A stretch of DNA of 64,000 nt from Actinospica robiniae DSM 44927 (GCF_000504285.1 NZ_KI632511.1:124001-188000); one strand, 5' to 3'. Positions 52,008 through 60,490 are shown, counted from the first letter of the stretch. Notes: generated by a model not told the origin, from the sequence alone. Numbers and translations are program-made.

Positions 52008-53036
52008 GTGCTCCGGGAGTTGGCGATAGCCCCGTCCACCTTCGGCGACTGGCGCCGGCGGGCTGTGGCGCCGTGCGCGCGGCAGGTGCGTGATGCCGAG
52101 TTGCTCGCGCGCATCCGCGAGGTCCACGCCGACTCGGGCGGGGTGTACGGCTCCCCGCGGGTGCACGCGGTGCTGCGGCGCGAGGGCGAGGCGGTCTCGC
52201 GCAAGCGGGTCGAGCGGCTGATGCGCGAGAACGGCATCGTCGGGGTGAGCCCGGCGCGCAAGGTGCGCACCACGATCCCGGACCCGGATGATCCCCGGCC
52301 CGCGGACGCGGTCAACCGGCGCTTCACCGCGGTGGGACCGAACCGTTTGTGGGTCACCGACCTGACCGTGATCGCCACCGGTGAGGGGCCGTTGTGGCTC
52401 GCCTCGATCCGCGACGCGTTCTCCCGCAAGGTCATCGCGTGGGAGAGCAGCGATGTCGCGGACGCGGACCTGGTGTGCGCGGTCCTCGAGTACGCGCTGC
52501 GCTCCAGGCGCCCGCCTGCCGACGGCAGCCTCGTGCACCACGCGGACCACGGGTCGCAGTACACCTCGATCAAGCTGAGCACGCGGCTGGTGCGGGCCGG
52601 GATCACCGCGTCCATGGGCACGGTCGGGGACTCCTACGACAACGCCCTGGCCGAGAACATGTGGTCCACGCTCAAGACCGAGTGCGTGCGCCGCCGGGAG
52701 TTCGCCACCCGGGCCGAGGCGAACCAGGCCCTGTTCGAATACCTCGACGGGTTCTACAACCCGCGAAGGATCCAGCGCAATCTCGGCTACCGATCCCCGG
52801 ACGAGTACGAAGCCGCCCACGACGCTGGCGAGTTGACCGCGGCCGACCTCGAGCGACTGGCGCGCGATGCGACCCGTCGCCGCCACCGCCGCACCGAGCG
52901 CGCGAAAAGCCCGGCACTACCGGCCGGCCCGCAGGCCCGGCAACTGCCCGGACAGCGACCCACACCCACCGCCAAACGGGTACCCCCATCCGGGCGAACC
53001 CGGCCACAACAAGAAAACACCAGATCAACGGGCTAG
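52008..53036 (+). CDS. IS3-family transposase OrfB (DDE integrase core)
   Basis: Catalytic part of the transposase. In the numbering from GTG 52008, the DDE residues are D118 (W-V-T-D-L-T), D180 (H-H-A-D-H-G-S-Q-Y) and E216 (L-A-E-N-M-W), with the D35E spacing exact. The frame is open back to ~51960 and reads F-L-E-E-N-Q-A-A-F-G-V-E-P there. It is probably made mainly as an OrfAB fusion by -1 frameshifting near 51950. All catalytic residues are present, so the IS may be active. Confidence 0.9.
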   Translation: MLRELAIAPSTFGDWRRRAVAPCARQVRDAELLARIREVHADSGGVYGSPRVHAVLRREGEAVSRKRVERLMRENGIVGVSPARKVRTTIPDPDDPRPADAVNRRFTAVGPNRLWVTDLTVIATGEGPLWLASIRDAFSRKVIAWESSDVADADLVCAVLEYALRSRRPPADGSLVHHADHGSQYTSIKLSTRLVRAGITASMGTVGDSYDNALAENMWSTLKTECVRRREFATRAEANQALFEYLDGFYNPRRIQRNLGYRSPDEYEAAHDAGELTAADLERLARDATRRRHRRTERAKSPALPAGPQARQLPGQRPTPTAKRVPPSGRTRPQQENTRSTG

Positions 53037-53080
53037 ATCACACGGAAAACTCTAGGGAAGCTCAGGGTTGCGGGGGTGTG

Positions 53081-53228
53081 CTCTCTTCTCGGTCGGTCCC
53101 CGGAGGCAATCAGGAACCTGCCGGGAGGTCAAGCGGCGGCGGTTTCCGCTGGTGGCGGATTCTGCAGGGCGCCGCTTGACCTCCCGGCAGAACCCTGATC
53201 GGGCTTCGCCTGCCCGACCGAGGAGAGA
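53081..53228. repeat. Nested hairpin, left arm of element C
   Basis: The inner 21-bp stem 53118-53138 pairs perfectly with 53170-53190 around a 31-nt loop. The outer stem around CTCTCTTCTCGGTCGG pairs with 53214-53227 with one mismatch. It lies just to the right of the IS. Confidence 0.85.
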
Positions 53229-53885
53229 ACCCACCCCCTGGGGGATCGGTGCGAGCTGCGCTCGGGCCGAGTCCCATCCCGCGGCCCGGCCTCAAGGGGA
53301 ACACCCACGATGCGGAAGGATTCTGCATCGCCGTTTCGGGTCGCTTGTTCCATCTCTACTACTTCAACGCCGGAAAGCGCGCTCGAGTGCCCGGAAATCT
53401 CCAGTATTTTTACTTATACGGCGAAAGCTGGATTCACGGCTTTTGTCGGTGGCTGCGTCTAGCATGGAAGAGTACGGGGGATCGGACTTGCGACGGGAGG
53501 GGTGGTGGACGGGATGGCTGCGCGGACGGCGTCAGGGGTGCGGCCGAAAGCAGTGCAGGATTTCCCCTCGGGGGGTGCGACCGGGCCACGCGATCCTGCG
53601 CAGTGCGCGAGCACCGGGCGGCTCGGACCGGGGCGATGCAGAATCCTTCCGGATCGGGCGCGGGCCGGCCCGCGGAGTTCTGCCGCGAGGTCTGGGATCG
53701 GGTCGGACGCACCAGCGCGGTGCAGGATTTCACTTCAGGTGCGACCGGAGCACCGACGCCTTCGCGCGGATCGAGGACCGGGATCGTCGGATCAGGGTGA
53801 TGCAGAATCCTTCCGCGCCGGGCGCGGCCGGGCCACGGGCCGGGCTTCAGCCGAGCGCAGCTCGCACTGCTCCCTAGGGGGTGGG

Positions 53886-54034
53886 CTCTCTCCTCGGTCG
53901 GGCAGGCGAAGCCCGATCAGGGACCTGCCGGGAGGTCAAGCGGCGCCATGCACAATCGACCATCAGCGGAAGCCACCGCCGCTTGACCTCCCGACAGGTC
54001 CCTGATTGCCTCCGGGGACCGACCGAGGAGAGAA
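53886..54034. repeat. Nested hairpin, right arm of element C
   Basis: The inner stem 53925-53945 pairs with 53977-53997 with one mismatch around a 31-nt loop. The outer stem includes CTCTCCTCGGTC (53888-53899) with 54021-54032. Confidence 0.84.
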
Positions 54035-54418
54035 CCCACACCCGCAACCCCACCACCCCCAACCCCAACCCGCCCCACCACGCCAGCACCCCACAGACCC
54101 CGGCACTCTCCGAGGAAGGGCCCCAGCCGGAGGCGAGATCTTGAAACCCCAGCCAGCCCCGCCAACGCAACGGGTGGGTGGGTGGTCAGACAAACAGGGC
54201 GACGCGAAGCGCCCGCCCAAACCCCGACGACCACCCCGACGACCACCCCGACCCGACAAGACACCACATCCCACCAACACTCAGCCGATCATCAAATCGC
54301 TCTAGATTCGATCGCCCTGAGGACTTGCCGCTCGCGTCACACTGGCTCTTCGTGACCTGGCGTCAGTTCAGGGCGGTGGCCGGCCGACCGTGCTCGAAGT
54401 CGCGTCCGGTCGTCGCGG

Positions 54419-55201
54419 TCATGTCGAGATGCCCATGCCACCCGCGACGTCGATGTCGACACCGGTGATATAAGCGGCGCGATCGCTCGCCAGGAACGCA
54501 ACCAGGCCCGCCACTTCTTCCGGCTTGCCGAAGCGGTGCAGGGGGATCTCACTCGCGGCGATCTGCTCGTGGAATTCCGCCCAGGACTTGTCCGGCGCCC
54601 GGCGTTGATGGATCCCCTGCCACTGTGGCGTTTCCACGTACCCGATGTGCACCGTATTGACCAGAATCCCATCGGGGGCGAACTGCATCGCGAGGGCTTT
54701 GCCGAGGTTGTGCCCCGCCGCCCGCAGCGTCGTCGCGGCGAGGAAATTCGGCTTGGGATAATGGGCGAAGACCGCGCCGATATTGATGATACGGCCTGCG
54801 TCAGACTGCTTCAGAAACGGATGGGCCGCTCGGATACACCGGATCATCGAGAACAGTTTGATGTCGATATCGGCTTGCCACTCTTCGTCAGTGAGACTGA
54901 AGAAATCTCCCGGGATCGCCCCGCCGGCATTGTTGACCAGAATGTCGATGCCACTCAGGGTCGTAGCCGCATCCTGGATGAAACGGTCTATATCGGACTT
55001 GTTCGTGACATCGGCCTGGACCGCGTGGACCGGCACGCCCCTGCTCTCGACCTCCCGAGCCACCTCGGCGAGCGGGCCGCCGTCTCGAGCGCACAAAGCC
55101 AGGCCCACTCCCTCGTCGGCCAGGGCCAGCGACACCGCCCGTCCGATCCCCTTCGACGCACCGGTCACGACGGCTCGTCGGCCGGCCAGGTTGAGGTCCA
55201 T
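54419..55201 (-). CDS. SDR family protein lacking the catalytic Tyr-Lys pair
   Basis: A 260-residue Rossmann-fold short-chain dehydrogenase relative. The cofactor motif T-G-A-S-K-G-I-G is at residues ~14-21, and N-N-A-G and the R-I-I-N-I-G strand are in place. The region where YxxxK is expected reads P-N-F-L-A-A-T-T-L-R-A, so Tyr is Phe and Lys is Thr. G-Y-V-E-T-P and the C-terminal D-I-D-V-A-G-G-M resemble 3-oxoacyl reductases. It may bind NAD(P) without classical catalysis. The ATG at 55201 was chosen since the fold starts there. Confidence 0.82.
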   Translation of the reverse strand: MDLNLAGRRAVVTGASKGIGRAVSLALADEGVGLALCARDGGPLAEVAREVESRGVPVHAVQADVTNKSDIDRFIQDAATTLSGIDILVNNAGGAIPGDFFSLTDEEWQADIDIKLFSMIRCIRAAHPFLKQSDAGRIINIGAVFAHYPKPNFLAATTLRAAGHNLGKALAMQFAPDGILVNTVHIGYVETPQWQGIHQRRAPDKSWAEFHEQIAASEIPLHRFGKPEEVAGLVAFLASDRAAYITGVDIDVAGGMGIST

Positions 55202-55290
55202 GTCTATCCCGCCTTCGGTTCGGCATACCGCGCTGGCGCGGACATCGCACCGTATCAGCATCCTGCGCGCACCGCCTGACAACCGGTGTG

Positions 55291-55794
55291 TCAGCGGGCT
55301 CTGACAGTCGTGTCCCCCACGGCTATCCGGGCGACGACCGTCTTCCCGTGCGGATGCACCTCCGTCTCGAGGCTCCCGGCGAGAAGAGCGAGCAGGTGCA
55401 AGCCGAAACCTCCCTCGCCGTCGTACTCCGGCGCTCTCGGGCTGGGGAGGCTACGGGACGTGTCGCTGACGGCGATGCAGACGTGGCCGTCCTCGACGGT
55501 CATGTTGAGCGCGCACGAACCGGGCGTATGGCAGACGGCGTTAGTCACCAGCTCGCTGACCGCGAGCAAAGTGCTCTGCTCCTCTTCCGAGGATATTCGC
55601 GGGCGAAGGCCGTTCAGAAAATCGTGGGCACGCTCACGTGCCCTCCTGATCGAATTCGCGTCGCCTCGCATGTGCCATGCGGGGACGTGCAAGGTCTCGC
55701 CCACCGTTGCTTGAGTCCTATCGGTCGTACGTTTCGTCGGTCCGTCGGCCGACCGAAACACCGGGGTGCTGCTACCCATTCGCTGCGATGGCAT
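55291..55794 (-). CDS. RsbW-like anti-sigma kinase / ATP-binding protein
   Basis: A 167-residue protein with a GHKL ATPase fold of the HATPase_c_2 type. A-V-S-E-L-V-T-N-A-V-C-H-T is the N box, V-S-D-T-S-R a variant of the D-x-G-x-G box, and G-E-G-G-F-G-L-H-L-L the glycine-rich lid. Such proteins phosphorylate STAS antagonists or bind sigma factors. A STAS gene lies 131 bp away in the opposite direction (55925-56281), a likely partner. The exact start is uncertain. Confidence 0.83.
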   Translation of the reverse strand: MPSQRMGSSTPVFRSADGPTKRTTDRTQATVGETLHVPAWHMRGDANSIRRARERAHDFLNGLRPRISSEEEQSTLLAVSELVTNAVCHTPGSCALNMTVEDGHVCIAVSDTSRSLPSPRAPEYDGEGGFGLHLLALLAGSLETEVHPHGKTVVARIAVGDTTVRAR

Positions 55795-55924
55795 TCAGCA
55801 TATGCGGCAGGCGCTGCGGTCGGCGCAGGCACGAGCCACGGGCCCCGGACCGAGTCCGGGTAACGCTCTGCCCGGCACACGTGGGACAATGATCGTCGCA
55901 TGTCGCAGCGACGAGGGGAAAAGC

Positions 55925-56281
55925 ATGATGGAGCAGGGGCCCGAAGCGCTCGAAGTGACTGTTCTCGATGCGGGTGATGGCAAGGCCCTGATCAAAATCG
56001 TGGGCGAGCTCGACCTCGCCCGCGCGGAGCCCCTGCGCGAGGTGCTGACCAGTGCGGTCGCCGCGCACGCGGTGACCGTCCTGGAAATGAGCCGGTGCCC
56101 CTTCATGGACTCCACCGGCCTGCGCGCACTGCTCGCCGGTGCTCACCGCGCCGGCGAAACGGGCCACGCGCTGCGCCTGGCCGCGGTCCGACCGGAGGTC
56201 GCGCGGGTGATCGAGCTCACCGGAACGCACACCCTGCTCCCGGCGTACCCGGACACCACCGCGGCGCTCGAAACGGACTGA
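55925..56281 (+). CDS. STAS domain anti-sigma factor antagonist
   Basis: A 118-residue STAS protein. V-G-E-L-D-L-A-R-A-E-P-L-R is the first signature and M-S-R-C-P-F-M-D-S-T-G-L-R-A-L-L the phosphorylation loop. GAGGGGAAAAGC precedes the ATG at 55925. It is divergent from an RsbW-like gene; together they resemble a partner-switching pair without a linked sigma factor in this window. Confidence 0.88.
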   Translation: MMEQGPEALEVTVLDAGDGKALIKIVGELDLARAEPLREVLTSAVAAHAVTVLEMSRCPFMDSTGLRALLAGAHRAGETGHALRLAAVRPEVARVIELTGTHTLLPAYPDTTAALETD

Positions 56282-56327
56282 CGGCGGTATTTACCCCGGA
56301 TGCTCCAGCCGTCCCGGTCTCAGCCTT

Positions 56328-56831
56328 CTACCCAGCAGCAAGATTCGGCTCGGTGGCGATGATGTACTGCAGCTGCCACCGCGCCTCCTCCCACCGCGCC
56401 GCCGCGTAAGCCTTTTTCGGGTCGTCGAGTGCTCGCTGCGAGGCCTTCTCGGCGACTACCGACTGTGCGTCGTTGGCCAGGTCGCGCAGCGTCTTGTGCC
56501 AGCGCTGAACACTCGTTTCCTCGAAGCGGAGGCAGAGCGCGAGGACACCGCTCACCAGCGTAGGCGTTTCGACCATTCCCCAGCGCTCGCCTCTCGTCTC
56601 GATCTTGCGTATCGCCGCCACTGCTTCGAGCAGCTGTTCGCGCGAGCACTCGCCGTCGATGTAGGCGCCCGTGGCCCGCCAGTGGGCCTCCGAGCTCGCA
56701 GCGAACGCCCCGGCCATCGTGTCTTGCACCTGCGCATACGCATGCTTGGCGAAGCTTCGCCCGAGCTCGAGGCCGCGGTGCTTGTCTCGACCCGCTCGCT
56801 CCAAAGCCTCCGACAGAAGCTCGAAGATCAC
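56328..56831 (-). CDS. Hypothetical protein
   Basis: A 167-residue, largely helical, cytoplasmic protein of no known family. It is rich in Ala, Glu and Arg, with heptad-like stretches near residues 100-150 and a Trp-rich C-terminal segment (A-R-W-E-E-A-R-W-Q-L-Q-Y). It starts at GTG 56831. It ends 46 bp from the convergent STAS gene. Confidence 0.6.
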   Translation of the reverse strand: MIFELLSEALERAGRDKHRGLELGRSFAKHAYAQVQDTMAGAFAASSEAHWRATGAYIDGECSREQLLEAVAAIRKIETRGERWGMVETPTLVSGVLALCLRFEETSVQRWHKTLRDLANDAQSVVAEKASQRALDDPKKAYAAARWEEARWQLQYIIATEPNLAAG

Positions 56832-57034
56832 TTGTCACACCATTCGCCGGGGCCGCATGTTCGACGCCCAAGCATCTCATCTTAAGTTCAGGCCATCTGC
56901 TTACGCCGGACGGTCTTCGCCTCGGGCTTCGCATTCGAGGGCTGCCATGCACCGTGGTTCTATGACAAGATCAAGGCCGGAAGCGCCTGCAATGGCCGAC
57001 TGTCGAAACCGGCCGGGCGCGAAGGGGGATCGTC

Positions 57035-58111
57035 ATGAGCAAGTCCCAGTCAGCGCCCGTGTGCGTGCACCGGCCGGTCTTCGTCGAGGCCGAACACCGC
57101 GTGGGAATCGACGAGGTGGTCGAACGGAGCGGTCTCGCGTACCCGGGCCGCGCCGTGCCCGATAAGTTCGCTGACATCATGCGCAATACCGGGGTGGATA
57201 CCCGAACCTTCATACGCAGCGCGAAAGAGGTCTACACCGACGGCACCGCCCCGGCGCACTGGGCCTCCACAGTGGCGTTGCTCGCCGGCTTGGGCGCACG
57301 CGCGGCCGATGCCGCGTTACGGGCCTCGGGGATCGAGCCGCAGGAGATCGACGCGCTGATCGTCACCAGCGTGACCGGCTACGCCATGCCGGGGATGGAC
57401 GTCGACCTGATCCGCGAGTTGCGGCTGCGACCGGACGTGCGGCGCATCCCGGTCGCCCAGATCGGCTGCGCAGGAGGTCTCTACGGCCTGATCCGGGCCA
57501 GCGAGCAGATCGCGGCACGCCCGGGATCCAAGGTGCTGGTCGTGGCCAGCGAGGCCTTCAGCTCCACCACCCAACCCCACACACGCCGGGCAGACGCGCT
57601 GATCTACAAGGCTCTCGGCGGAGACGGGGCGGCCGCGGCCGTGGTCACCCCCGCGGACCAGGCTCCTGATGGCCCGCACGTGCTGCTCGACGGAGTCGGC
57701 GCGCTCGACTACCTGATCCCCGACACCACCGCCTACTACCGGCTGACCGCCGATGACGAGGGCCGACTCGGTTTCGCGTCCACCCCGGCCGCGCCGGGGG
57801 CGATCCACCTGGCCCGCCCGGCGCTCGAGTCGTGGCTCGGCGAGAGCTCCCCCGGCTTCCTCGTCGCGCATCACGGCGGCCCGGCGATTCTGGAGAACAC
57901 CGCCGAAGTGTTCGGCGCCGATCAGCGGCAGCTGCGTCACTCCTGGGCGTCGCTGCAGAACCACGGGAACATGGGCTCGGTCTCGTTCCTCGACATCTTG
58001 CAGCGAACGCTTGGCGAGACCGGGCCCGACGCCATGTACGGACCGGGCACGGCCGTGACCATCGGCCCCGGCGTGACCGTGTGCGCAGCACGGCTGACCA
58101 GACCCGCGTAG
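57035..58111 (+). CDS. Type III polyketide synthase
   Basis: A 358-residue thiolase-fold enzyme that would condense malonyl-CoA units with a starter CoA to make a pyrone or phenolic. The nucleophile is C145 in Q-I-G-C-A-G-G-L, the catalytic His is in V-A-H-H-G-G-P (residues 279-280), and the Asn is N312 in H-G-N-M-G-S. The length is typical of chalcone-synthase-like bacterial enzymes. The ATG at 57035 is supported by a GGGGG-rich ribosome site. No tailoring oxygenase is adjacent, so a free pyrone product is likely. Confidence 0.88.
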   Translation: MSKSQSAPVCVHRPVFVEAEHRVGIDEVVERSGLAYPGRAVPDKFADIMRNTGVDTRTFIRSAKEVYTDGTAPAHWASTVALLAGLGARAADAALRASGIEPQEIDALIVTSVTGYAMPGMDVDLIRELRLRPDVRRIPVAQIGCAGGLYGLIRASEQIAARPGSKVLVVASEAFSSTTQPHTRRADALIYKALGGDGAAAAVVTPADQAPDGPHVLLDGVGALDYLIPDTTAYYRLTADDEGRLGFASTPAAPGAIHLARPALESWLGESSPGFLVAHHGGPAILENTAEVFGADQRQLRHSWASLQNHGNMGSVSFLDILQRTLGETGPDAMYGPGTAVTIGPGVTVCAARLTRPA

Positions 58112-58132
58112 CCCACCGCGGAGGAACACCCA

Positions 58133-59149
58133 TCACGGGGATGGGCGGCGAACGCGTATCGCGCTGAGGCACAACGCGATCGCCAGCAAACCGCCGAGCA
58201 AGAGGATTGCGACGTAAGGGTCCTGGATCTCACTCCTGCTCTGAGCCAGGTCGTCGGCCCGGGTCAAGGCCACTGGCGCGAGGTCCGGGATCATCGCGGC
58301 TGGCCCGTAGGTGGCAAGGGCGGTGAGCGACTCGACGGCCAGCAGCGCGGCGGACGCTCCGGCGCAGAGCCCTGCGATCAGTCCGTCCTTCGCCCGGCCA
58401 GTCAGTGGGCGGCCGCTCGCTCGGCGGCTGGTCGGTGCGACCACGGCGGCCACGATTACGGCACCGGCGATCAGTGCGATCAGCGGTGCCGTGGCGGTCG
58501 GCATCGGGCGGGCGGTCGCGAGCACCGCCACCCAGATCGCCGCAGCGGCGCCGCCGACGCCCCCGCCGACCGCCAGCGTCCGGGCTGGAACGGCACCGCG
58601 ATGTGCCGTCGCACGAGAGGTGACCGCGAGGAAGGCGAAAAGATAGCCGGCTGAGACGGCGGTGTAGATCGGCACTCCCACCGCCGCCTGCTCGCCGGGG
58701 TTGCTGTTCGACGCGACCGAAGCCGCGCCGGCGAGGACAAGAGCGCAGACGAGCATGCACCCGCAGGCACGCGCCAGCCGCGGCACCCGTCCCGGGCCCA
58801 CCGGACCCAGCGCACCCGGTCGCCGGCCCCACCAGACGAAAGCCAGCAGTGCCGCCGCCGCGGCGAGTACCGCCCAGCGCAACGGCCCATAACCGATCCT
58901 GCCCGACCACCAGACGGCCGCCGCCAATGCGCCGAGCATCAGCGCCGGATATCCGAGCGTGCGCAACGTCGACGGACGGGTCAGCGCGACCCGCAGGCAT
59001 CCGAGCGCGAAACGCCGCCGGGCTGCGGGATCCTCGAGAGCGGCCAATTCGGCGCGCATCGCCTGGCCCCAATCCCGACGGTCCGGGGGAAACAGCGCGA
59101 CGGCGACGCCCAGAATCCGACTGGCCGCATCCTTCCCGGTGCGCGTCAC
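58133..59149 (-). CDS. Hypothetical membrane protein co-expressed with PadR
   Basis: A 338-residue protein with about eight membrane helices and a soluble N-terminal part (W-G-Q-A-M-R-A-E-L-A-A-L-E-D-P). That opening is common in membrane proteins encoded next to PadR regulators in actinomycetes. The GTG at 59149 overlaps the PadR stop by 4 bp, so translation is coupled. It converges on the type III PKS gene, 21 bp apart. Function unknown. Confidence 0.78.
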   Translation of the reverse strand: MTRTGKDAASRILGVAVALFPPDRRDWGQAMRAELAALEDPAARRRFALGCLRVALTRPSTLRTLGYPALMLGALAAAVWWSGRIGYGPLRWAVLAAAAALLAFVWWGRRPGALGPVGPGRVPRLARACGCMLVCALVLAGAASVASNSNPGEQAAVGVPIYTAVSAGYLFAFLAVTSRATAHRGAVPARTLAVGGGVGGAAAAIWVAVLATARPMPTATAPLIALIAGAVIVAAVVAPTSRRASGRPLTGRAKDGLIAGLCAGASAALLAVESLTALATYGPAAMIPDLAPVALTRADDLAQSRSEIQDPYVAILLLGGLLAIALCLSAIRVRRPSP

Positions 59150-59508
59150 CAGGCACCGCACAGTGTCGCGCGGCCGCGCCCGTCGGCCTCGGGTGCCGAC
59201 GCGGCAGGCGAACCCTCGGGCGCGGGTCGCGCGAGTTCAGCGGCCAGCACCTGGCCCACAGCAGTGAGCCGATACAGGTGGCGCGGCGGGCGCCCGGGCG
59301 CAGGCTCGTCCTCCCAACCGGCCTCGACCATGCCCCGGTCGTCGAGCCGGATCAGGATCGGGTAGAGCGAGCCCGCTTTCAAGCCGACCTCGCGGCCCAA
59401 CTCGTAGCCGTAGCGCCACTTGGACGGCTCAGCGGCCAGGGCCTGGAGCACCGCAATGGTCTGCGGTGAGGGTCTGCGGATGCGTCGAGAGCCAGATTCC
59501 CGGGTCAC
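59146..59508 (-). CDS. PadR family transcriptional regulator
   Basis: A 120-residue winged-helix regulator. R-Y-G-Y-E-L-G-R-E-V-G-L-K-A-G-S-L-Y-P-I-L is the PadR signature, with G-R-P-P-R-H-L-Y-R-L-T as the wing. The C-terminal dimer helix is short, as in the PadR-s2 group. It is coupled to a membrane protein gene that it probably regulates, and has an inverted repeat just upstream of its start. Confidence 0.9.
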   Translation of the reverse strand: MTRESGSRRIRRPSPQTIAVLQALAAEPSKWRYGYELGREVGLKAGSLYPILIRLDDRGMVEAGWEDEPAPGRPPRHLYRLTAVGQVLAAELARPAPEGSPAASAPEADGRGRATLCGAW

Positions 59509-59515
59509 GCGATAA

Positions 59516-59531
59516 CTCTATCTAGGTAGAG
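59516..59531. promoter_or_regulatory. Inverted repeat, candidate PadR operator
   Basis: CTCTA-TCTAGG-TAGAG lies 8 bp upstream of the PadR start codon. Within it, the AT-rich centre resembles the TATCTAGATA-like cores of PadR-s2 operators. Autorepression of the padR-membrane protein unit is the likely role. Confidence 0.5.
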
Positions 59532-59608
59532 AAATCTCCGGCAACCGCGTCCGCAATCCGACGCCGCGTCGCTTCATCGCAGCTCGATCGCCATCCACCA
59601 CACCGGCA

Positions 59609-60490
59609 TCAGGATCCGCATACCTGTCGGAGAAGAGCCGTGGCGGCGGGGCTCGGCGGATCGCCGGTGATGGTGACGAGCTCCCAGGCTGGAACGTCTC
59701 CGTCGAGGGGGATGAAGCGGACCTGCTTGGTCTTGCCGGCGAAGGAGGTCGGGACCAGCGCGACGCCGAGGCCGCAGGCGACGAGGTCGAGGAGGGAGTG
59801 GACGTCGGTGACCTCGAGGGCGACGCGGCGTTCGACACCTGCTGCGGCCAGAACCCGGTCCGCATGATCACGGGTGCCCCACGTGGGCGGGAAGTCGACG
59901 AACTGCTCGTCCGTCAGATCCTGCAGCTTGGCACGGTCCTTCGTCGCGGCGGGGTGGCCGGGAGCGCAGGCGAGGACCAGGTCTTCGGCGTCCAGCGGGC
60001 TGACGGCGACGTTCTCGGGCAGGCGGGCCGGCCGGGAGACGAAGGCGATGTCGAGCCGCCCGGTGCTCACGTGCTCGACGAGCTCGTCCGAGCCGCCTTG
60101 CCGCAGCCGGATCTCCAAACCCGGGTGCCGGCCGAGGAAGCCGGAGAGCAGCGTCGGGAGGTGGATGGCGTGCAGGCACTGGAGTGAGCCGATCGAGAGC
60201 GATCCGCGCAGCAGTCCCTGGACGGCGGCGACGGCCTCCTTGGCCGCGTTGCTCGCGGACAGGGCACGCAGCGCCTCGGCAAGCAAGGCCTGGCCGGCGG
60301 CCGTGAGCTGTACCTGGCGCGTGCTGCGGAGAAAGAGGGTGGCGCCCAATTCCTTCTCCAGCGAGCGGATCGAGGCCGACAGCCCCGACTGGGCGATGTG
60401 CAGACGCTGCGCCGCGCGAGTGAAGTGGCACTCCTGCGCCACGGCGACGAAGTGCTCCAGCTGTCTGAGCTCCACGGTCCACGCACCCAT
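59609..60490 (-). CDS. LysR family transcriptional regulator
   Basis: A 293-residue regulator. Residues ~7-65 form the helix-turn-helix, with H-F-T-R-A-A-Q-R-L-H-I-A-Q-S-G-L-S-A-S-I. The substrate-binding domain follows from L-R-G-S-L-S-I-G-S. It is divergent from an aldo/keto reductase, its likely target. GTG at 60475 is an alternative start. Confidence 0.92.
   Translation of the reverse strand: MGAWTVELRQLEHFVAVAQECHFTRAAQRLHIAQSGLSASIRSLEKELGATLFLRSTRQVQLTAAGQALLAEALRALSASNAAKEAVAAVQGLLRGSLSIGSLQCLHAIHLPTLLSGFLGRHPGLEIRLRQGGSDELVEHVSTGRLDIAFVSRPARLPENVAVSPLDAEDLVLACAPGHPAATKDRAKLQDLTDEQFVDFPPTWGTRDHADRVLAAAGVERRVALEVTDVHSLLDLVACGLGVALVPTSFAGKTKQVRFIPLDGDVPAWELVTITGDPPSPAATALLRQVCGS

Larger units (their letters stand above)
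51547..53064 (+). mobile_element. IS3-family insertion sequence
   Basis: A complete 1518-bp insertion sequence inside the left arm of element C. Its ends are TGAGCGTCCC (left) and, on the opposite strand, TGAGCTTCCC (right). GGG is present on both sides (51544-51546 and 53065-53067) as a 3-bp target duplication. It carries orfA and orfB in -1 relation, as usual in the IS3 family. The uninterrupted sequence can be read from the other element copies. Confidence 0.9.
51303..54305 (+). repeat. Long-inverted-repeat element, copy C (interrupted by an IS)
   Basis: Third copy, about 1.48 kb once the IS3 element and its 3-bp duplication are removed. The ends match perfectly over 23 bp: 51303-51325 against 54278-54300 (GCGATTTGATGATCGG at the outside). 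The right end is followed by TCTAG as in copy A. The left arm is 51303-51546 plus 53068-53332, the core is ~53333-53800, and the right arm is ~53801-54305. The core is in the same orientation as B. This is the best-preserved pair of termini and the best reference copy. Confidence 0.86.

Noticed and set aside
13688-54034. Hairpin repeats as a CRISPR array
   Set aside because: Only two hairpins per element, no regular short spacers and no cas genes.
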